Shown here piece by piece: positions 54,143-62,760 of a DNA stretch of 64,000 bases; the stretch's first letter is position 1, and each line of letters begins with the position of its first letter. The stretch covers positions 48,701,001 to 48,765,000 of the forward strand of contig CM069876.1 in assembly GCA_036172665.1 (NCBI GenBank), given 5' to 3'. A program made the translations under genes and the position numbers. Below the pieces are notes generated by a model. The model had not been told where the DNA came from. It did no database searches and saw only the letters and a list, made by a program, of their open reading frames with translations. Origin of the DNA: Prosopocoilus inquinatus (taxonomy: Eukaryota; Arthropoda; Insecta; Coleoptera; Lucanidae).

Positions 54143-54574
54143 AATCATTTTGATCGAATGCCATTATTATTATTAAATAAAGAACAAGAATTTTTTTATC
54201 TTAAAGTCAAAGCAAAAGTAGAAATTGGCGCTTGAACTGGGGCTAACCTACATCTTGCAACTAATAACGCAACAAAAATTGGCGCCCAACATCTGCGGTA
54301 GGTACGTAAACTACGTAACGATAGGGAAACAGCTCAATTGTTCTTCTTTTGTTCTCTATGCGTTCTTAGTAATCTTATTCTAAAAAGTAAACAATTCGAC
54401 TGTGGGGGTGTTGTCAAAAGTAGCCGTCGTCATCACCTTGAAATTCCGGTTAGGCTTATTGAGTCTCCTTCTACTTCTAAGACACTTTAAGAGTCCTCCT
54501 GTCGCCATTTTTTATTTTTTTCTTAGTTACCATCTCGACTATCCAAGGTAGGGCGTTTCAGAAGAGATACCATC
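54143..54574. other. Unique spacer with primer-binding-site-like motifs
   Basis: Apart from the motifs at 54226-54300 nothing is recognised. The word ACCATCTCGA occurs twice (about 54530 and 54570) just before the satellite resumes, which suggests a small duplication at the array boundary. Confidence 0.4.
54226..54298 (+). repeat. Two primer-binding-site-like motifs
   Basis: TTGGCGCTTGAACTGGGGC at about 54226 and TTGGCGCCCAACATCTGCGG at about 54279 both start with TGGCGC, the complement of a tRNA-Lys acceptor end with CCA. The second agrees with the tRNA-Lys(CTT)-type site (TGGCGCCCAACGTGGGG) over its first 12 bases. They sit 84 and 137 bp after the tRNA-Pro gene. An LTR-element remnant is an inference; no LTR pair or coding part is seen. 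Confidence 0.45.
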
Positions 54575-56095
54575 TCGATGTTGATCGCGTAGGTACTGGA
54601 CGCTTTCCTCTCGCCTGTCCTGAGAAAGTTTATTTAAAAATCGAAGTTAAAATCCCCTCACCTGTTCATGATTCTTATTTTAATTAAAAAACTCGCAATT
54701 CTTGGTTTAATAAACCGCGGCTCCCGACGCCCTGAGACCGGGTGTGTTGATCGCGACGGTGTTGGACGCTGTTCGCGTCTCGCTTCTGATGTGTTTGTCA
54801 TAAAATCGCTTTTAATTTAAAAAACTCGCACATTTTCGTTTAATAAGCCGCGGCTCCCGGCGTCCTGAGGCCGGGTGTTGATCGAGACGATGTCGGAGGC
54901 TGCCATCGCGCCTCGCTTGTGAAAATTTATTTTAAAATCGCCCTTAATTTAAAAGCTCGCCTATTTTAGTTTAATAACCCATGGCTCCCGACGCCCTGAG
55001 ACCAGGGGTGTTGATCGCCACGATGTCGGAGGCTTGTTTCGCGCCTCGCTTTTTGAAAATCTATTTTTAAATCGCTTTTAATTTAAAAACGTGCACATTT
55101 CAGTTTAATAACCCGCGGCTCCCGGCGCCCTGAGACCGGGTGTTGGGAGCGACGGTATTGGAGGCTAGTCTTCACGCCTCGCTTGTGAAAATTTATTTTA
55201 AAATCTCTTTTAATTAAAAAATACTCGCACATTTTAGTTTAATAAGCTACAGCTCCCGGTGCCCGGAGGCCGGGTGTTGGTCGCGACGATGTCGAAGACT
55301 ACCTTCGCGCCTCGCTTTTGAAAATTTATTTTAAAATCGATTTTAATTTAAAAACGCTCACATTTCAATTTAATAACCCGTGGCTTCCGGCGCCCTGAGA
55401 CCTGGTGTTGGTCGCGACGGTATCGGAGACTTTTTTCGCGCCTCGCTTGTGAAAATTTATTTTAAAATCGCCTTTAATTTAAAAACTAGCACATTTCAGT
55501 TTAATAACCCGCGGCTCCCGGCGCCCTGAGACCGGGTGTGCTGATCGCGACGTTATTGGACGCTTTCCTCACGCTTCGCTTATCAAAATTTATCTTAAAA
55601 TCGCTTTTATTTTAAAAAACTCACCTATTTTAGTTTAGTAAGCTGCGGCTCCCGATACCCTGAGGCCGGGTGTTGGTGGTGACGATGTCGGAGGCTGCCT
55701 TCGCGCCTCGCTTGTGAAAATTTACTTTAAAATCGCTTTTAATTTAAAAACGTGTACATTTCAGTTTAATAACCTGCGGCTCCCGACGCCCTGAGACCCT
55801 GAGACCGGGTGTGTTGATCGCGACGTTATTGGACGCTTTTTTCGAACCTCGCTTGTGATGTGCTTATTTTAAAATCGCTTTTAATTTAAAAAACTCGCCT
55901 ATTTAAGTTTAATAAGCTGCAGCTCCCGGTGCCCTGATGCCGGGTGTTGGTCGCGACGATGTCGAAGACTGTCTTCGCACCTCGCTTTTGAAAATTTATT
56001 TGAAAATCGCTTTTAATTAAAAAAACTCGCACATTTCACTTTAATAAGCCGCGGCTCCCGGCGCCCTGAGACCGGGTCTTGGTCGCGACGATTTC
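54575..56095. repeat. GC-core satellite, array 2 (about 11 units of 131-134 bp)
   Basis: TGAG of the core lies at 54733, 54866, 54997, 55131, (55265, variant), 55396, 55527, 55661, 55792, 55935 and 56067. Steps of 131-134 bp, with one of 143 caused by a duplicated CCCTGAGA. A long-type unit (with CCTGTTCATGATTCTTATTT) occurs only at the left end. The array stops inside a core at TCGCGACGATTTCTGG. Confidence 0.95.
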
Positions 56096-57864
56096 TGGCT
56101 TTTCACCAAACCAGAAGCGTTACCAACAAAGACAATCGAGATCCAACTTGTGTACGGGTTGGTTAAAAGAATTGTGGACAAAAGAGGATAAAGAGTGGGT
56201 TTCCAACCCTCTCCGAATGTACTTTACAATATCAAGGTTTCCACTCAAGACTTCTTATGCCCGCTAGTCGTCGGACCTAAGACGACTTCTTCAGGCTTAA
56301 GATTTTCCTCCCGCTTGTCACTACGGTCTTCTGGTTAGCATTTGCGAAGTGATTTATTTCATCTCCTTGTAATTTCGGTGAATGATACCGATTAATTGTA
56401 AACAGTCGCTACTCGCCTGTAAAGAATACCGAGTGTATAAACGCAATCGATGTCGACAAATTCAATTTAGTGCGCAAGAACAAAATCGTAAATTTTAAAA
56501 CTTGCGATAAGGACGTGCCGCTACCGCCCTCCCGTGAATCCGGTTTCTCATCGTTTAGCATGTCATCGGGTTCAACCGCGCACGCCAGGCGTTACATTTT
56601 CCAACTAATTTTTATTTCTTGCCGGGTTCGTCCTAATCCAGACGGCGGGAATAGAAAGAGGAGATTATAAATTATTTCCCCAAGTCCACTCCACGCGGAC
56701 AGCTTCGGAAAACCTCTCGACGACCACGTAGAAAATACATCGGCGCGCATCTGTTTTACTCGAACGAACCGTTTCAATTGGAAACCCGTCATTTCGCTTT
56801 GCGTCAATCCCATCGCGCGCAGAAGGGAATGTTTCAGACAGGGTTGACGTATTCCAGCGCCCGATAATTAGATCGTGACGATTGCCGAAAACAAATTATT
56901 CCCCGGGATAACGCCGCGCCGCCGGCGCCGGGGCGATAAATCACTTTCTAATTAAAGCACCTTAAAACGAAACATATTATCTGAAACTGACATGACGGCG
57001 CGGTGCTGAACCCGGCGAGCAATTCATTAGGGTAGGAGGCGCGCCGGGGGATTACCGCTCACTGGAACACATGTAAATCTGCGAGCGCATCAAATTACAT
57101 CCAGACGGTTCGCGGGCTTCATCTGTTACTCGTCGGGGGTTCTGTGTGTTAAGTGGAGTTTATCTACTTTCCCCCTCCCTCCGTTCTCTTCCACTTTCCC
57201 TCGCAACCCATGCGAGGTATGAGTGAAATCGCCGAAAAACTGCCGCCGGGTATTTTCGGACGCGCTTAATCTCCGAATTAGCGCTTAATGAAATCGCGCG
57301 CGCTCTCGAGAAGACGACGGAGATTTCGGAACGCGAGTGCACAACAAGCGTCCGTTAATTTTAATTAGCGCCGTGCAAATTAGCCCGCTTCGTTATCGCC
57401 GCGGCGCGGCGGCGACGTCTTCGTCTTTAAAACATTAAAAGCCGTCCTCGTCGTCCCCGGAAGTTTTTAATCGGACGTTGACGGCGCAGATTTTGAAATT
57501 GCTGAAAATCGAGAATGAAATCGGTTCGTTCCGTCTCTACGCTTTTGTGTCTTTTAAATAAAAAAGTATCACGAAGTCGCCAAAACCCCGATTAGTCTGC
57601 TTAATCCCGAAAATCATCGAAACTAAGAGGAGTTTTCACAGCTAATTTTTTTTTTGTTTCATCTAGAATCCAATAGATTTTGACCAGTGATTTTTCTCAT
57701 ACCAATACGTTACTTCGGAATGGAGGGGGAAAGTTAAACTGTTGTTGTTTCGATGTTGTTTCGATGTTAATCCGCGCAATTAAAAAAAAACGATTCATCT
57801 ACAGATTGCTCACTAAAAGAAATGAATTGTTAAAAAAAAAGAAAACGACTCTTGGATGCTCTTG
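56096..57864. other. Unique DNA, mostly CpG-rich
   Basis: A TTAGGC-family fragment lies at about 56262-56350. Otherwise no gene is recognised; frames of 60-73 codons have no domain. CGCGC-rich stretches at 56910-56940 and 57290-57420 resemble the unregulated CpG-rich unique DNA elsewhere in the window. Confidence 0.4.
56262..56350. repeat. TTAGGC-family fragment
   Basis: TAGTCGTCGGACCTAAGACG, then ACTTCTTCAGGCTTAAGATT, CTCCCGCTTGTCACTACGGT and CTTCTGGTTAGCATTTGCG. This is the right arm of the hairpin and the C/T-rich block typical of the family; the left arm is missing. Confidence 0.65.
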
Positions 57865-57970
57865 GGGTCGTCTTAGGCCCGGGGAATCATCGGTCCTAAG
57901 ATTACTCTTCGCGGCTAATCATTTTCTTTTTCGTCTTGGACCCTCGGTCTCTTCGATAATAGGCTTTCTC
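57865..57970. repeat. TTAGGC-family hairpin copy
   Basis: GTCGTCTTAGGCCCGGGGAA, a short loop and CGGTCCTAAGATTACTCTTC, followed by TCATTTTCTTTTTCGTCTTG and CCTCGGTCTCTTCG. It has the family order hairpin, CTTCGCGG, pyrimidine-rich block, GGTCT. Confidence 0.7.
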
Positions 57971-58194
57971 GAATGAGCAGATCGTTCGATTTCGAAATGA
58001 ATTATTTAAAAAAAAAGAAACATTTCTGCTTGCTACTTTTGGATGCTAGTTAATTTCCGAAAAGCAATTTTCCTCGTCTAACGCCCGCGCCGATCGGTGC
58101 TTCTCATAACGTTCCAAAATCGCCCGCGCCGTCGACAAGTTTTGCTTATTTTTCATTTATTTTTTCTTTTGCTTTCGTTAAAAAAAAAAAATTA
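57971..58194. other. Short spacer before the 178-bp array
   Basis: AT-rich with poly-A runs; nothing recognised. Confidence 0.4.
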
Positions 58195-59375
58195 CGCCGA
58201 GAAGATCGTTTGGTTGCTTCCTTGCTTTTTTTGGCGTCTTGATTTCTGTCGAACTTTCCCGAATGTCCGAGTCGAAATCGTCTCAGTCTTTTGTTTCGAT
58301 CATAAAACAGATTTTCGAAATTTTCGAGAATTTGGGATTTCTTTTATTTTATTTTTTTTTAATAAAGGCGAGACGCCGAGAAGATCGTTTGGTTGCTTAC
58401 ATGTTCTTTTTGGCTTCTTCATTTCTGTCGAATTTTCCCGAATTTCCGAGTCGAAATTGTCTCAGTCTTTTGTTTTGATCGTAAAACGTATTTTTGGAAA
58501 TTTTGGAAAGTGTAGGATTTCTTTTAGATTTTTTTTTTAAATAAGGCCGAGATGCCGAGAAGATCGTTTGGTTGCTTCCTTGTTTGTTTTGGATTCTTGA
58601 TTTCTGTCGAATTTTCCCGAATTTTCGAGTCGAAATCGTCTCAGTGTTTTGTTTTGATCGTAAAACGTATTTTTGGAAATTTTTGAAAGTTTAGGATTTC
58701 TTTTAGATTTTTTTTTTAAAGGCCGAGACGCCGAAAAGATCGTTTGGTTGCTACCTTGTTTCTTGGCTTCTTCATTTCTGTCGAATTCTCCCGAATTTCC
58801 GAGTCGAAATCGTCTCAGTCTTTTGTTTTGATCGTAAAACGTATTTTCGAAATTTTCGAGAATTTTGGATTTCTTTCAGATTTTTTTTTTGAAATAAGAC
58901 AAGACCTAAACCCGACGTTTATTTCTTTTTTATTTTTATAATGATTCCAACTTTTCAGATTTTTGTTTAATTTTAATTTGCAAAAAAAATTAATAAAAAT
59001 AAAAAATCGCATACTTTAATATCTGTTGTTATTAATTTATTATTTATTGTTATTCTTGTTTTTTTGGCTTCTTCATTTCTGTCGAATTTTCCCGAATTTT
59101 CGAGTCGAAATCTTCTGTCTTTTGTTTTGATCGTAAAACGTATTTTCGAAATTTTCGAGAAGTTAGGATTTCTTTTAGATTTTTTTTGAAATAAGACCGA
59201 GACGCCGAGGAGATCGTTTGGTTGCTTCCTTGTTTTTTTTTTGGCTTCTTCATTTCTGTCGAATTTTCCAGAATTTCCTAGTCGAAATCGTCTCTGTCTG
59301 TTGTTTTGATCGTAAAACGTATTTTCGAAATTTTCGAGAATTTAGGATCTTTTAGATTTTTTTTTTTGAAGTAAG
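58195..59375. repeat. 178-bp tandem array
   Basis: GAAGATCGTTTGGTTGCTTC lies near 58200, 58379, 58557 and 58735 (AAAGATCG), then near 59210. Steps are 178-179 bp, then 475 bp. A unit contains CTTCATTTCTGTCGAATTTT, CCCGAATTTCCGAGTCGAAA, TCGTCTCAGTCTTTTGTTTT, GATCGTAAAACGTATTTTCG and TTAGGATTTCTTTTAGATTT. The 147-codon frame 58097-58540 and the minus-strand frames are repeat translations. Confidence 0.93.
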
Positions 59376-59530
59376 GCAAGACCTAAACCCGACGTTTATT
59401 TCTTTTTAATTTTATAATGATTCCAACTTTTCAGTTTTTTGCTTAATTTTAATTTTCAAAAAAAAAAAACAAATAAAAAATTCGTATTCGTTAACACCCG
59501 TTGTTATTAATTTATTATCTATTTATTGTT
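58900..59530. repeat. Long spacer duplicated within the 178-bp array
   Basis: A stretch of about 150 bp (AAGACCTAAACCCGACGTTT, ATAATGATTCCAACTTTTCA, TTGTTATTAATTTATTAT) occurs at about 58908-59055 and 59378-59530, 470 bp apart. Together with the two array units between them it makes a larger 470-475-bp higher-order unit. Identity is about 90% by eye. Confidence 0.88.
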
Positions 59531-59794
59531 ATGTTTGATGATTCCTCTAAATTCCTGGAAGACTTCAGCATTTGGACAATCAAATTCTAACCCGACAATC
59601 AAACCACCGCACCGGCGAGAAGCACAAATCGCCCTAGTTTCAAGGCCTCGCGGGACTGTGTGTTTGTTTAACTTAGTTTTCGGTGTAATTTCAATTTATT
59701 TTATTTATTTTCCTTTTGTTTATTGTAAGGCCAACTAATCTGTCCACCTCTGACAATGTTTAATGCGTTTTTTAGAAAGCCCCGATTATGATGA
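59531..59794. other. Unique spacer, no gene recognised
   Basis: A 70-codon frame at 59526-59738 has no domain. The rest is AT-rich. Confidence 0.4.
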
Positions 59795-59940
59795 ATCGAA
59801 AAGACCGTAGCGGGGGAGGGGGGAGAAGGTTTAACCGTGAAGAGTCGAGTCGTCTTAGGCCTGATAGTAACCGGGCCTAAGACGGCTCGACTATTCAGGG
59901 TTAAACCTTCTCCTCCCTCCCCCGCTACGGTCTTTTCGAT
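59795..59940. mobile_element. Complete foldback copy of the TTAGGC family (146 bp)
   Basis: The segment is a nearly complete palindrome: ATCGAAAAGACCGTAGCGGG at the left end is inverted at 59921-59940. Inner parts pair as GAGAAGGTTTAACC against GGTTAAACCTTCTC and GTCGTCTTAGGCC against GGGCCTAAGACGGC, with a small loop. The right half corresponds to the order seen in all partial copies (CCTAAGA, pyrimidine-rich block, GGTCTTTTSG). It may represent the intact mobile form of the family. Confidence 0.8.
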
Positions 59941-60154
59941 GGATTTTGCGCAGTCACTCAAACGATTTCCTCCTTCACGTTAATTTCTGTTTGTTTGTTT
60001 GTTTGTTTGTTTGTTTATTGTAAGAACCTCTAATTTGTCGAGCGCTGACATTTTTTTTTACAGACTATACGTCAATCTCAATCTCCAATTAATTAATTCA
60101 TTACGCGCTGTTTCTTTTTTTTTCCTCAAATGTTAGATTAATAACGTCGCGGAT

Positions 60155-60185
<31 letters not shown>

Positions 60186-60680
60186 ATTTGTGCTCGTTGC
60201 CCGTTGCACCGCCGGTTCAATTAATTAGCCTAATCATTTACACGAAATTCCCCCAAAGTTTTAAGTGCTTCGAATATTTCGCTTCTGCATACCTATAATA
60301 CCACTTTAAAATCTACGAGGGAGACGGAAGGGGGGAGGGGGGGGAGCTGGCGTATTCGTTGATTCAAAATTCATAGCGTGTCGTCAGTAACGGTTTCAGA
60401 ATGATTTTATCCGATGCGTTGTTGTTAATTTGACTTTCTAAAAAATTCAAATTGAAAAAGGCCTGCAACCAACCGCTCATGACGTGTTAGATAGAGCATT
60501 TTTTTCTCTCTCTCTCTGTCTCTCTCTCTCAAGGTTTCCACCTGCAAGTATCCATGGTGAGAATAGAGATTCGTCGGCGTGCTACTAAAATACAAGATTA
60601 AGTCACGGAGTTGATTTTATCCGCCCGAAAAAAAAAAATTAACAAACGGAACCTTTTCGTTAAATGTTCTCAGATCAAAT
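59941..60680. other. Unique DNA with microsatellites
   Basis: TTTG run at about 59986-60014, GA run at about 60154-60185, G-rich tract at about 60328-60350 and TC run at about 60504-60530. No gene is recognised. Confidence 0.5.
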
Positions 60681-61064
60681 GCTAAATTAGTTTTGCCTTT
60701 CGGATTTTACACAAAAATTCAACGCGCGTATTTTAGGCAAAGTGCATTTCACGGGTGCGGTTATTGACGCGGGTTTGGCATGGATTGACCGACGTGACTC
60801 GACGCGATGCAGGTCAAGTCTCTTAGGTCAAGGAACGCACGCATAGGGGAAATCCATGTCATTAAACCTTACTTGCGCTGCGGATTTTACACGTTCGATT
60901 GCGTACGTTCCTTGACCTAAGAGACTTGATCTGCAACGCAAGCAAACCCCGCGTCACGTTGCGTCGCGTCGGTCAATTCACGCCAAACCCGCGTCAATAA
61001 TCGCACCTGTGAAACGGAGTCAAGCGACTTTTGTGTAAAATCCAAAAAGCTAAACTAATTTTTC
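60681..61064. repeat. 384-bp foldback with 164-bp arms
   Basis: Arms 60681-60844 and 60901-61064 are of equal length with a 56-nt spacer. From outside inward both read GCTAAAYTAGTTTT-like, GGATTTTACACAAAA, GCATTTCACGGGTGCGG/GTTTCACAGGTGCGA, TTATTGACGCGGGTTTGGC, ATTGACCGACG and AAGTCTCTTAGGTCAAGGAA. Outer and inner parts are well conserved and the middle (about 60800-60820) less so. GGATTTTACAC also occurs once more in the spacer. It is most likely a foldback transposable element. Confidence 0.85.
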
Positions 61065-61700
61065 AAACGGGACAACAATATTTTAGAAATTCATTTAATT
61101 ATTTTTTTTTTCGCCTTGCCTTTCCATATTCCATTTTCATTTCGTCCGCCCGAAACGTTTCCTTTTTTTTCCGCAGCGAAAGTTTAGTGGTGCAGGTAGT
61201 TGAAATCCCGCCGCGCAAAGTTAAACGGCGGCTTCCACTTTAAACTTTAAAATAGAAAAAAAAAATAGAAAAAAAAAAAAATAGTTCCGCCGCACTCGCC
61301 GGGATTATTATTTATGCTAATTAAATTCCGGGCGACGCATTCGCTTAAAAACTCCGCCACTTTTCATTAAGGGTTTCGTTAATTTCATTTATTTGTTTTT
61401 TTTTTTTTTGGTTTGTTTACGTTCGCTTCCAGGGCGCGCTTGTGCACTTTACCGCCTGCATCAAAGCTCGCGCGTCGCGTGCACCGCCGTTCTTTGTAGA
61501 CGCTTTTCACGCGTAATTTACACGATTTAATTTTAAGCAAAACGTTGGTGGAAAATTGCGCGACCAACACAAGACGAAACCCGAGCTTTTTTTATTTTAT
61601 TGGGGAGTATGGTTGTAAGTAATAGCGCGACAAAACCATAATAAAAAAAAATAAGTAAGCCGACAGACGCGACGCGACGATACAAACACAATTCTGATGA
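61065..61700. other. Unique DNA, no gene recognised
   Basis: A- and T-runs (61256-61280, 61395-61410) and CpG-rich parts. The 70-codon frame at 61031-61243 starts in the foldback and has no domain. Confidence 0.4.
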
Positions 61701-61701
61701 A

Positions 61702-61866
61702 GTTGGGCGCCAATTTTTGTTTTCTTATAATTTAGGTTAGATTTTGTCCCCACTTTGGGCGCCAAGTTTTGTTTGCTTATAGGTTAGGACAGATTTTGGC
61801 CCCATGTTGGGCGCCAATTTTTATTGTGTCGTTGAATGTTAGCTATTAACCCCACGTTGGGTGGCA
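61702..61866. repeat. Four tandem tRNA-Lys 3'-end-like motifs at 50-52-bp spacing
   Basis: GTTGGGCGCCA at 61702-61712, CCCCACTTTGGGCGCCA at 61748-61764, CCCCATGTTGGGCGCCA at 61800-61816 and CCCCACGTTGGGTGGCA at 61850-61866. They match CCCCACGTTGGGCGCCA, the tRNA-Lys(CTT) 3' end with CCA, with 0-3 differences. Between them TTTTTGTTTTCTTATA and GGTTAGATTTTG words also repeat. On the minus strand these are primer-binding-site-like. A tandem array of such sites is unusual. Confidence 0.7.
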
Positions 61867-62070
61867 ATTTCTTTAATTTATTCGATTGTTTTCCGTGCAT
61901 TCATTCGCCCTGTAAAAATAAAAATGTACTCCTGTTTGAAATTATTTAAAGCGCGCCCTCAGGCGACCAGGTGTTGCACTGAGCTTGACGTGCTACAAGC
62001 CCTAAAAATATTTAATTTATTTATTTGTTGTTCCAACATTTTCTTTCTTCGAAATTTGACCAAAACGTTC

Positions 62071-62142
62071 GGGCTCAACCGGGATTTGAACCCGGGACCT
62101 CTCGCACCCAAAGCGAGAATCATACCCCTAGACCATCGAGCC
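62071..62142 (-). tRNA. tRNA-Pro (anticodon TGG), second copy
   Basis: Read on the minus strand from 62142 to 62071 this is a 72-nt cloverleaf starting GGCTCGATGGTCTAGGGGTA. It differs from the 54071 gene at one base (A to G at position 6), giving a G-T wobble in the acceptor stem (GGCTCGA with TTGAGCC). Anticodon arm CTCGC TTTGGGT GCGAG, A box TGGTCTAGGGG and B box GGTTCAAATCC are identical to copy 1. A TTTT terminator for RNA polymerase III follows on the minus strand (62062-62065 as AAAA on the plus strand). No intron. It should be functional. Confidence 0.97.
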
Positions 62143-62696
62143 ACGTTCGTCCGAACTTTCTGGATTCGCCGATTCGTTGATTGTGCGAGTTTAAAATGTT
62201 TATCTAATCGGCGAATCGATGAAATAATTTTAACATTCCGGTCTCGTGTCGGCCCCCGCCGCCTCCCCCAATTGTTAATGCTGATTTATAGTTGGATGTT
62301 AAACGGCGGGGCGCGCGGCGACGTCAATATGCATTGAAATTGGGAGCAGAGCTAATAGGAAATTGCCTGCAGATTTGTGTTAGCTCATTTGATCGCGCGG
62401 GGCGTGATTTATTGAAGCGTCAACGGGCGTAATTAATTTTTAACGCGGACGAGTCCCATGAATGGTTTATCAGATGGAACGGAATAAAATTCGTGTTGCG
62501 CCCGTCGCCGTTTATAATTTATGTGTGTGTTTTCGAGTGGAGGGGTTTTGGGCTATCCGTGTCGCCGTTGGTCCGAAATTAATCATTATTATATGCATGC
62601 AGAGTTTGTCAAGTCACAATTTAAAATTGCTCATTATTTATTGTTCCGTTAATTTAGTAATGTTGCTCGTTAGAATATTTCAACGTTTTCAATCGG
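62143..62696. other. Unique DNA, no gene recognised
   Basis: CpG-rich and AT-rich parts with ATTAATTA-like words. The 81-codon frame at 62462-62707 has no domain. Confidence 0.4.
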
Positions 62697-62760
62697 GGCG
62701 TTCTTAGGCCGGATGTTAAACGGGTATAAGACGATTATCCTCGGGCCTAAGACGTTCGTG
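62697..62760. repeat. TTAGGC-hairpin fragment at the satellite boundary
   Basis: GGCGTTCTTAGGCCGGATGT, then ACGGGTATAAGACG and TCGGGCCTAAGACGTTCG. The last arm abuts TGAAAATTTATTTTA, the start of the GC-core satellite array, so the hairpin element lies at the array edge. Confidence 0.65.

Noticed and set aside
53940..54164. Minus-strand frame containing GFEPGTSRTQSE
   Set aside because: This is the well-known spurious translation of a tRNA gene (here tRNA-Pro at 54071-54142) and not a protein.
58097..58540. 147-codon frame rich in F, L and S
   Set aside because: It lies in the 178-bp tandem array and its sequence repeats with the array; composition, not selection, keeps it open.
61861..62337. 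158-codon plus-strand frame and the opposite 61-codon frame (SRGMILALGARGPGFKSR)
   Set aside because: Both run through the second tRNA-Pro gene; the familiar tRNA-translation words show that they are artefacts.
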